In this document: positions 1-5,134 of the stretch, piece by piece
Layout of the letters: the number at the start of each line of letters is the position of its first letter
How positions within the stretch are numbered: position 1 is the first letter of the stretch
From: an uncultured Corynebacterium sp.
GTDB taxonomy: Bacteria > Actinomycetota > Actinomycetes > Mycobacteriales > Mycobacteriaceae
Direction of reading: 5' to 3'
Assembly (NCBI RefSeq): GCF_946222305.1
Contig: NZ_CAMIHZ010000052.1
Location: forward strand, 1-9,043
Length of the DNA stretch: 9,043 nt
Notes under the pieces: model-generated
The model's input: the letters and a program-made list of their open reading frames with translations, nothing else
What the model was told of the DNA's origin: nothing
Database searches by the model: none
Translations under genes and position numbers: made by a program

Positions 1-2
1 TA

Positions 3-49
3 CTCCCCACTAGTTGGAAACTGATTTCTCAGTCCAACTAATGGGGAGC
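3..49. terminator. Long hairpin, possible terminator at window edge
   Basis: Left arm 3-24 pairs with right arm 30-49: about 20 bp with one mismatch and a two-base AA bulge, closed by a small TTTC-type loop. It lies about 40 bp beyond the 3' end of the minus-strand tRNA-Asn, so it could end that transcript, or a gene entering from the left on the plus strand. No clear T-run follows on the plus strand, and the minus-strand flank is cut off by the window edge, so a standard rho-independent terminator cannot be confirmed. Confidence 0.45.
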
Positions 50-87
50 AGTTCATTTCTAGCCTAATAGGACGGGGTTAAATACTG

Positions 88-160
88 CTCCCCCAACTGG
101 GCTCGAACCAGTGACCCTTCGATTAACAGTCGAATGCTCTGCCAACTGAGCTATGGGGGA
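88..160 (-). tRNA. tRNA-Asn (anticodon GTT)
   Basis: The 73-nt cloverleaf reads on the minus strand. The acceptor stem TCCCCCA/TGGGGGA pairs fully. The D arm is GCTC/GAGC, the anticodon stem TTCGA/TCGAA holds loop CTGTTAA with anticodon GTT (plus-strand 125-127), and the T arm is ACTGG-TTCGAGC-CCAGT. The discriminator base is G. The 3' CCA is not encoded, because the next bases read CAG, so it must be added by CCA-transferase. The molecule decodes AAC and AAT codons. Confidence 0.97.
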
Positions 161-205
161 ATAGTTTGTTTGTTGTTAGCGCTTTGCGCTGTGCAACGAG
201 TCCAT

Positions 206-235
206 ACTCTATATCGGTTTCGAGTGAACTTACAA
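206..235 (-). promoter_or_regulatory. Putative promoter of tRNA-Asn
   Basis: On the minus strand a TTGTAA -35-like box (230-235) lies 18 bp from TAGAGT (206-211), which fits the corynebacterial -10 consensus TANANT. Transcription would start near 200 and give a leader of about 40 nt. That leader contains the small palindrome AGCGC-AAA-GCGCT (178-190), a possible processing hairpin. The call rests on motif match and position only. Confidence 0.5.
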
Positions 236-265
236 ATCAGCACGTCAGGACGGCATTAGGGTGAG

Positions 266-293
266 TTGGAGGGTGAATTAGTGGGGCTATATG
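266..293 (+). promoter_or_regulatory. Putative promoter of the CAT tRNA
   Basis: TTGGAG (266-271), a 16-bp spacer and TATATG (288-293) form a plausible sigma-A type promoter about 50 bp before the tRNA at 345. With the oppositely oriented tRNA-Asn promoter it accounts for most of the 184-bp gap between the two divergent tRNA genes. The -10 box is not a perfect consensus match. Confidence 0.4.
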
Positions 294-344
294 CGGGAGG
301 GGATTACTAGCGTGGAATCCGCGTGTGGTTGAATCTTCATTGCT

Positions 345-421
345 GGGGCTATAGCTCAGTCGGTTAGAGCCGCGGACTCATAATCCGCTGGTCGCGGGTT
401 CGAGCCCCGCTGGCCCCACCA
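345..421 (+). tRNA. tRNA with CAT anticodon (elongator Met or Ile2)
   Basis: The 77-nt gene folds as a full cloverleaf: acceptor GGGGCTA/TGGCCCC, D arm GCTC/GAGC, anticodon stem GCGGA/TCCGC with loop CTCATAA (anticodon CAT at 379-381), and T arm GCGGG-TTCGAGC-CCCGC. Discriminator A is followed by a genome-encoded CCA (419-421). The paired first base pair and the lack of three G-C pairs at the base of the anticodon stem rule out initiator tRNA. A CAT anticodon means either elongator Met or the AUA-decoding Ile2 that TilS converts to lysidine. I cannot separate the two by eye. Confidence 0.93.
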
Positions 422-427
422 GCAGAC

Positions 428-457
428 ACCCCGGTTCCCACGTGGAACTGGGGTTTT
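428..457 (+). terminator. Rho-independent terminator after the CAT tRNA
   Basis: Stem 428-438 pairs with 444-454: ACCCC, a G-T wobble, then GTTCC against GGAAC and GGGGT. The loop is five bases and the stem runs into TTTT. It starts seven bases after the CCA end, so it is well placed to end the tRNA transcript. Confidence 0.85.
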
Positions 458-484
458 GTGCTACTTGGATCAGGGTGGCGCGGT

Positions 485-512
485 TCAATCGGGGTGGCTC
501 AATCGGGGTGGC
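485..512 (+). repeat. Tandem 14-bp direct repeat upstream of corA
   Basis: TCAATCGGGGTGGC occurs twice back to back (485-498 and 499-512). A degenerate partial copy, GATCAGGGTGGC, lies just before at 468-479. The array ends about 20 bp before the putative corA -10 box, where a regulator could bind. No known operator is recognised. It could equally be a simple slippage product. Confidence 0.8.
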
Positions 513-532
513 TCAGTACTGCATGCGCGCGG

Positions 533-538
533 TAGAGT
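533..538 (+). promoter_or_regulatory. Putative -10 box of corA
   Basis: TAGAGT matches the corynebacterial TANANT -10 consensus and is identical to the hexamer proposed for tRNA-Asn. No convincing -35 box lies 16-19 bp upstream, which is common in this genus. Transcription would start near 545, giving a leader of about 100 nt. That would exclude the in-frame ATG at 542 as the real start of corA. Confidence 0.4.
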
Positions 539-552
539 GAGATGTTTGATGA

Positions 553-631
553 GGGGCCCGCGTGCACGCCACCTAGGCCCCGGTGTGCGCAGGTTGAAGC
601 TTTCGGGTGCCACCTGCTCGATTCCCCGAAA
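553..631 (+). promoter_or_regulatory. Structured 5' leader of corA with alternative hairpins
   Basis: Three pairings are visible. GGGGCC (553-558) pairs with GGCCCC (576-581), enclosing the perfect palindrome GCGTGCACGC (560-569). GCAGGT (589-594) pairs with ACCTGC (612-617). TTTCGGG (601-607) pairs with CCCGAAA (625-631), whose last base is the first base of the corA ribosome binding site. The second and third pairings interlock, so they would be alternatives or a pseudoknot. This is the geometry of a translational switch, but no known Mg2+ riboswitch class is recognised and function is inferred. Confidence 0.35.
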
Positions 632-643
632 AGGAGCTCAAGG

Positions 644-1873
644 ATGACGAATAACCGAGCCAACGATCCTCGCCGGAACAGTCGAGCTGCCCGATTGCGA
701 AAATTAGAACGACCCCAAAATTCGGGGGGAACCAGCCGCGGGGACGAGTTGGCGTCAGTAAAAAAGAGCCTCACGACATCCACGTCTAAGCGACCCACGG
801 TGCCGGGAGCTCGCAAGGTGAGCCTGTCGCGGCTAACGCGTTCCCCGAAGAAGAACAAGGCCGGGCTGACCGTGCCGGTGCAGCGAGCCGTCGATCACTG
901 TCGTGTCATCGTAAACGGCGAAGCCAAACCAGGGGAGTACACGATGCTCGCCGCGCGGCGCGAAGTGGAGGAGATGGGGCAGGGTTTTGTGTGGCTCAGC
1001 CTCAACCAGCCCGACGAGTTCCAGATGGACCGGGTGGCGGAAGAATTCGACATCCATCCGCTTATCGTGGAAGACGTCATCGTTGCCCATCAGCGCCCGA
1101 AGATCGAACGCTACGATGACCAACTGTTCTTCGTAGTGCGCGACGTGCACTACGTGGAGGAAGAGCAAGTTACCAACACCCGCGAAATCATTAGCACGGG
1201 CGAAGTGCAGATGATCATCGGCCATGACTTCATCGTGACTATTCGCCACAACTCCGAGCCCATCGAACCCCTGCAATACCTTGCCAATGAGCCCGAACTA
1301 CGCGACATGGGCCCCATTGCACTGGCGTGGAAGGTCGCGGACCTCATGGTGGATGAATACGCGCGCATCGCGCAGCTGCTCAGCGAAGAAGTGGACCTGC
1401 TGGAGGAAGAAGTCTTCACACCCGGCCGTCCCATCGACATCGAGCACATCTACATGTACAAGCGAGAAATCGTGGAAATGCGCCACGCGACCGAGCCGCT
1501 GATCCCGGCGCTCAAGGCGCTGTCCACGGACCACAAGGACAAGGTTAACAAGCTGCTGCGTAGCTACTTCCGCGACGCTCTGGATCACGCCATCACCGCC
1601 ACCCAACGCGTGGAAGGGTTCGATTCTCGCCTGACGTCCCTGATCGATGCGTCCGTCGCGAAAATCACCCTGCAGCAAAACCAAGACATGCGCACGATTT
1701 CCGCGGTCGTCGGCATGGCTGCCGTGCCCACGCTGATCGCCGGTATCTACGGCATGAACTTCGACAACATGCCAGAGCTGCACATGCAGTACGGCTATCC
1801 GGTGACGTTGCTGGTCATCTTGTTAGCGGTGCTGTCGATGTACGCCTGGTTCAAGAAGAACCACTGGCTGTAG
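644..1873 (+). CDS. corA: CorA-family magnesium/cobalt transport protein
   Basis: This is a 409-residue inner-membrane channel of the CorA family, which takes up Mg2+ (and Co2+ or Ni2+) as a homopentamer gated by cytoplasmic Mg2+. The C terminus shows both transmembrane helices (about 350-370 and 385-404), with the signature Y-GMN at 369-372 ending TM1 and an MPEL loop between them. The N-terminal cytoplasmic domain includes the typical stretch FDIHPLIVEDV followed by RPKIERYDDQLFFVV. The ATG at 644 is chosen because AAGGAG (631-636) sits 7 bp upstream. The frame is open further back to an ATG at 542, which has no ribosome binding site and lies at the likely transcription start. The first 75 or so residues are rich in Arg, Lys, Ser and Asn, look disordered, and extend beyond the usual CorA core. 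A kinase-like gene follows after 39 bp, possibly in one operon. Which metal is carried is not shown by the sequence. Confidence 0.93.
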   Translation: MTNNRANDPRRNSRAARLRKLERPQNSGGTSRGDELASVKKSLTTSTSKRPTVPGARKVSLSRLTRSPKKNKAGLTVPVQRAVDHCRVIVNGEAKPGEYTMLAARREVEEMGQGFVWLSLNQPDEFQMDRVAEEFDIHPLIVEDVIVAHQRPKIERYDDQLFFVVRDVHYVEEEQVTNTREIISTGEVQMIIGHDFIVTIRHNSEPIEPLQYLANEPELRDMGPIALAWKVADLMVDEYARIAQLLSEEVDLLEEEVFTPGRPIDIEHIYMYKREIVEMRHATEPLIPALKALSTDHKDKVNKLLRSYFRDALDHAITATQRVEGFDSRLTSLIDASVAKITLQQNQDMRTISAVVGMAAVPTLIAGIYGMNFDNMPELHMQYGYPVTLLVILLAVLSMYAWFKKNHWL

Positions 1874-1912
1874 GCCCGTTCTGTAGACCCGTTCGCTGGC
1901 ACACTGGAGTGC

Positions 1913-2716
1913 ATGGCTGACAACGTATTCACCAAGCGGAATTTCGGACGCCCCTCCGAATGGGAAGTCGCCGGGCTGCGTTGGCTCGGGGAGGTGACCC
2001 AGGCCGGGGGAGCGCGCGTGGTCAAGGTTCACGACGCGGATGCCCAAACCGGCATTCAACTCCAGCGCGTCCGCACTACCGCCCCTACCCGCGCGGCCGC
2101 TGAACGCTTCGGCCAGCAGCTAGCCCGCACACACGCTGCGGGCGCCCCGGCGTTCGGCTCTGGCCCGATGGCCTCCGACGCGCAACCGTGGCAGGGCGAC
2201 GGCTACCAAGGCCCCAACGAGTCTTTGCTTTCCCTCCCACTGCAACCCCACGATTCCTGGGGCGCATTCTATAGCTCGGTAATCATTCACCCCCTAGCCG
2301 AACGTGCGGTTTCGGTTGGTTCTCTTTCTTCTAATGACGCCACGCTGATCACCGAATTATGCGATCGGTTGGAGGCGGGAGAATTCGACGACGGAACCCC
2401 GCCCGCCCGCGTCCACGGGGACCTGTGGTCCGGCAATGTGCTGTGGGACGATGACGGTGCGATCCTCATCGACCCCTGTGCGCATGGCGGGCACGGATTC
2501 GCCGATATCGCCGCACTTGGGATTTTCGGCGCCCCACACCTAGACGCCATCATTGGCGCCTACGCCGACGAGCGCGGATTGACTACTCAGCAACCGGACT
2601 GGCAGCGCTCGCTGTGCCTGCATCGCCTGCACTTACTGTTGTTGCACGTGGCGATCTTCGGCGGTTCTTATTGCGCGCAGACCATGGGGGACGTGCGCGC
2701 GGCGCTGGCACTATAG
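1913..2716 (+). CDS. Fructosamine/ketosamine-3-kinase family protein
   Basis: This 267-residue cytoplasmic protein belongs to the fructosamine-3-kinase branch of the aminoglycoside-phosphotransferase-like kinases. Family members phosphorylate sugars bound to amines (ketosamines), which destabilises them and reverses protein glycation. The catalytic loop is HGDLWSGN (168-175), with the likely catalytic Asp at 170. The metal-binding Asp is D187 in IDPCAHGGHGFAD. The N terminus shows the ATP-site region with K8 and E18, followed by AGLRWL. Its length is near the usual 250-300 residues. The ATG has only a weak GGAG at 1906-1909, three bases away, so translation may depend partly on readthrough from corA, which ends 39 bp upstream. 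It converges on the beta-lactamase-fold gene with a 5-bp gap. The true substrate is unknown; a metabolite or small-molecule kinase is also possible. Confidence 0.86.
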   Translation: MADNVFTKRNFGRPSEWEVAGLRWLGEVTQAGGARVVKVHDADAQTGIQLQRVRTTAPTRAAAERFGQQLARTHAAGAPAFGSGPMASDAQPWQGDGYQGPNESLLSLPLQPHDSWGAFYSSVIIHPLAERAVSVGSLSSNDATLITELCDRLEAGEFDDGTPPARVHGDLWSGNVLWDDDGAILIDPCAHGGHGFADIAALGIFGAPHLDAIIGAYADERGLTTQQPDWQRSLCLHRLHLLLLHVAIFGGSYCAQTMGDVRAALAL

Positions 2717-2721
2717 GCCGG

Positions 2722-3597
2722 CTAGTCTTCCAGCGCTGCCCAGATGCGCCCGTTGTAACCATCCCAGCGCTCTTTGGCCCAATCGCCGAAGGCAGTATCC
2801 GTCAACACGACAGCTGCACGCTGTGTTGGGCGATGCACCCACAGGAAAGTACCGGATTGGCCAAAGTGTCCAGCGACATCGGCGGGCATATCCGGGCTAA
2901 GCCAATGCGGGGATTTTTCCCCGTGCAATTCGAAACCCAGTCCCCACGGGGATGGCACCTGGCGACCGTACCCAGGGACCACACCGGAAAGATCCTCGCC
3001 AAAAACCTCGAGGGCCTCGGCAAGTGTTTCTTCGCTGAGCAAGGTGGGCGTCAAAAATTCGGAAGCAACAGCGACCATCGACCGCAGATCGGAAATGAAG
3101 CCATGCCCCGCGCTGCCTTCGACCGTGATGGAGATCCCCAAAGGCTCGCAGATGGCCTCCTGGACGTAGTCGGCGAAGGAAATCTCGGTGGCGCGCTCCA
3201 GTTGCGCCGCGAGGATTTCATAACCTGCGGAAGAGTAAATACGGCGTTCGCCGGCGGGCTTTTCCTGCGCGCGATCCCGGAACCCCACACCCGAAGCGTG
3301 CGCCAACAGCTCGCGGATCGTGGGCGCGGACTGGCCTTCCAGCAGTTCAAGCAGGTCCGCGTCCACCTGATCGTCGAGCTCGAACGCGCCTTCCTCCACG
3401 GCGATGAGCACCGCATATGCCGTGATGAGCTTGCTCACGCTGGCCAGGGCGAACGCATCCGTTTCGGCGCAGTTGGCAACCTGGGTCGCCGATTCGTCGC
3501 CGGTGCCGCCATCGATGACCGCCGCCGCGGCCTTGCCCACGGGCCAGTCTTGGATCTCTTGCAGAGCGTCTTGCAGAGCGCTAGTCTGCTCGCTCAT
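2722..3597 (-). CDS. Serine hydrolase, class C beta-lactamase fold
   Basis: This 291-residue enzyme has the serine beta-lactamase/DD-peptidase/esterase fold. The active-site motif is SVSK (S53 nucleophile, K56). The second motif is YSS (121-123), within IYSSAGY, in place of the common YxN. The third is HFG (244-246), in the position of KTG. RELLAHASGV is the family's LLtHtSG segment. There is no signal peptide or membrane segment, so it should act in the cytoplasm, unlike penicillinases and DD-peptidases. That points to an esterase or acyltransferase. The ATG at 3597 is preferred because GAGGGG lies 9 bp upstream; an in-frame ATG at 3606 would sit directly against that site. The start lies inside the 3' end of the ACP gene (17-bp overlap), so the two should be translationally coupled. 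An exact 12-bp repeat near the start encodes ALQD-ALQE. A direct role in beta-lactam resistance is unlikely. Confidence 0.87.
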   Translation of the reverse strand: MSEQTSALQDALQEIQDWPVGKAAAAVIDGGTGDESATQVANCAETDAFALASVSKLITAYAVLIAVEEGAFELDDQVDADLLELLEGQSAPTIRELLAHASGVGFRDRAQEKPAGERRIYSSAGYEILAAQLERATEISFADYVQEAICEPLGISITVEGSAGHGFISDLRSMVAVASEFLTPTLLSEETLAEALEVFGEDLSGVVPGYGRQVPSPWGLGFELHGEKSPHWLSPDMPADVAGHFGQSGTFLWVHRPTQRAAVVLTDTAFGDWAKERWDGYNGRIWAALED

Positions 3598-3988
3598 TGT
3601 CGACATCCCCTCGCTTCTGTTCCCCTTGTTTGCGCTCGATCAACGTCACCAAGTCGCCCACCGTGGAGGCCTGCAGGATATCTTCCTCTTCGATACGCAC
3701 GCCAAACTTCTCCTCGAGGCGCACCGCGGTATCCACCTTGGACAGCGAATCGACATTCAAGTCCTCGTCCAACCGGGAACGCTCGCTGATCTCTTCACGC
3801 TCGATGCCCGTCGTCGCCTCCAGAACGCGGGCTACCTCACCCGTCACATCGTTTCCGGTTGCTTCTTCGTCCTGTTCTTCTAGAACCGACGCCGCACTGG
3901 CCCCAGCTTGATTTCCCCCTAGGCTCGCGGCGAGTTTGCGCTTGGCCTCCTCGGAAATTCCGCTGGTGGGGCCTTGCGAAGTAGACAT
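3581..3988 (-). CDS. Discrete acyl carrier protein with N-terminal extension
   Basis: This is a 135-residue protein whose second half (about 47-120) is an acyl carrier/phosphopantetheine domain. The attachment site is S81 in LDEDLNVDSLSKVD, followed by helix III and the usual acidic C-terminal part. A holo-ACP synthase or Sfp-type transferase would load 4'-phosphopantetheine on S81. The protein carries acyl groups as thioesters in the cytoplasm. The ATG at 3988 has a strong AAAGGAG 5 bp upstream; the open frame runs back to 4072 without a better start. Residues 1-46 form a Ser/Gly/Ala-rich, probably flexible tail unlike the 75-90-residue housekeeping ACP. The gene is first in a two-gene unit with the beta-lactamase-fold hydrolase and is divergent from an alpha/beta hydrolase. 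Mycobacteria also carry acpM near aceE, but there it belongs to a FAS-II cluster that is absent here. No ketosynthase or adenylation gene is in the window, so its acyl cargo is unknown. Confidence 0.9.
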   Translation of the reverse strand: MSTSQGPTSGISEEAKRKLAASLGGNQAGASAASVLEEQDEEATGNDVTGEVARVLEATTGIEREEISERSRLDEDLNVDSLSKVDTAVRLEEKFGVRIEEEDILQASTVGDLVTLIERKQGEQKRGDVDNERAD

Positions 3989-4065
3989 GCGTTCTCCTTT
4001 AACCCGGTCTGGGTGCATTAGAGTATTGAGGTCAAAGATGTGACTCAGTTTAGCAAGGAGCAGCG
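3989..4065. promoter_or_regulatory. Divergent intergenic region, ACP operon / alpha-beta hydrolase
   Basis: These 77 bp separate two divergent start codons and must hold promoters for both, unless one gene is expressed from a distant start. Both ends carry good ribosome binding sites: AAAGGAG on minus at 3994-4000 and AAGGAG on plus at 4055-4060. TTGACC on minus and TTGAGG on plus are -35-like, but no well-spaced consensus -10 box was found. The short shared region suggests coordinated control of the three genes. Confidence 0.4.
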
Positions 4066-5127
4066 GTGCCACAGGTATCGAGAACCCGTCTTATGGCGCG
4101 GGTGGGCACGGCGTGGTGGCGTCGATTCGAAAAGCGGATGCACAACACCGCGACCGACGTCCCCGGATTGGAAAACGTCGACCGTGTGCACTGGTTGAGA
4201 GCCCGGGACGGCGCTAGGTTGCGAGTTTACGAGGTGGACGGGGCTGGGGCGACCACGGACCCGGGCGAAGCCACAAATACCGAGAGTGCTGCTGTGACCA
4301 TCGTGTACGCCCATGGATTCACTCTCAGCGCGCAATCGTGGTGCTTCCAGGTGGAGGCCTTGCGCGGAGAAGCGCAGGTCGCGCGACAGTTGGTCCCGGA
4401 TCTGCGCGGGCATGCCGGCAGCGCGGGAGGGGATGAGGCCACTCAGACTGAAGTTCCGCTGGGTGTGGATCTGACAGCGCAGGACTTCGTGCAAATGATC
4501 CGCGAGCTCGCGCCGGAAGGACCGTTGGTGCTGGCGGGGCACTCGTTGGGTGTGATGACCGTCCTTGGCGCGATGCGCCACATGACCGATAAGGAACGGG
4601 CGCGAGTGCGGGGCATCGTCATGGCCAATGGTGCGGTGGAACCTTTTGCCGCGCGCGGGGTTACCCGCATTCTGCGATTCCTGCCCATCCGGGCGATGCG
4701 TGCCGTGGGGCGGAATACGCCGAAGTTCGCCGAGGGGATCAAAGGCAAGGTCGAATGGCTGGTGAAGCCAGTTATTGCCGCGACGGTGTATTACAGCTCC
4801 CTCGAGCATGGGAAGTCCGCGCGCTATGACGTAGTGGATTTTCACGCTCGCGAGATTGAGAACGTGCCAATGCGGACGATTCTGGGTTACCTAGAGGACC
4901 TCACCGATCACGATGAAGCGGCCATCCTGCCCTTCTTGCGTGGGGTACCGGGCGTGATTATGGCGGGGCATAATGACACCGTCGCCACACCCGAGCAATC
5001 CCGCGCCCTGGCGGCACACTGGACTACAGCGGAACTGCGCGAATACGACGAAGCTGGCCACATGCTGCCGGTCGAGCGCCCGGAGGATGTGAACCGGGCG
5101 CTGCGCCAACTAGCGGGCGGGGACTAA
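4066..5127 (+). CDS. Alpha/beta hydrolase (lipase/esterase-like)
   Basis: This 353-residue protein has an alpha/beta hydrolase fold with a complete visible triad: S160 in the nucleophile elbow GHSLG (158-162), D304 in AGHNDTVAT, and H332 in DEAGHMLPVERPE. HGF (83-85) in YAHGFTLS is the oxyanion-hole strand. The segment between about 185 and 260 is the likely cap domain. It includes a hydrophobic stretch, VEWLVKPVIAATVYY. The N terminus is basic (RTRLMARVGTAWWRRFEKR) and has no clear signal peptide. The GTG start is chosen because AAGGAG lies 5 bp upstream; a downstream ATG at 4093 lacks one. It converges on aceE with a 7-bp gap. Family members hydrolyse esters, lipids, thioesters or epoxides; the substrate is not evident. 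Its divergent pairing with the ACP gene makes a lipid or thioester substrate attractive, but that is inference. Confidence 0.87.
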   Translation: MPQVSRTRLMARVGTAWWRRFEKRMHNTATDVPGLENVDRVHWLRARDGARLRVYEVDGAGATTDPGEATNTESAAVTIVYAHGFTLSAQSWCFQVEALRGEAQVARQLVPDLRGHAGSAGGDEATQTEVPLGVDLTAQDFVQMIRELAPEGPLVLAGHSLGVMTVLGAMRHMTDKERARVRGIVMANGAVEPFAARGVTRILRFLPIRAMRAVGRNTPKFAEGIKGKVEWLVKPVIAATVYYSSLEHGKSARYDVVDFHAREIENVPMRTILGYLEDLTDHDEAAILPFLRGVPGVIMAGHNDTVATPEQSRALAAHWTTAELREYDEAGHMLPVERPEDVNRALRQLAGGD

Positions 5128-5134
5128 GCGGGCA

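Noticed and set aside
542..643. Upstream ATG extending CorA by 34 residues
   Set aside because: It has no ribosome binding site and lies at the likely transcription start, while the ATG at 644 has AAGGAG at good spacing.
499..858. Minus-strand open frame of 119 codons opposite the corA start
   Set aside because: It is antisense to the corA leader and N-terminal region, has no recognised domain, and no ribosome binding site of note.
2722..3597. Beta-lactam resistance gene
   Set aside because: There is no signal peptide, the second motif is YSS, and the gene is coupled to an ACP, all of which favour a cytoplasmic esterase or acyltransferase.
2614..3789. Plus-strand open frame of 391 codons
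   Set aside because: It lies antisense to the serine hydrolase and ACP genes, which have clear motifs and ribosome binding sites. Its translation shows no recognisable domain and it overlaps the end of the kinase gene.
4045..4845. Minus-strand open frame of 266 codons
   Set aside because: It is antisense to the alpha/beta hydrolase with its intact catalytic triad. The product is His/Arg/Pro-rich low-information sequence typical of a shadow frame in GC-rich DNA.
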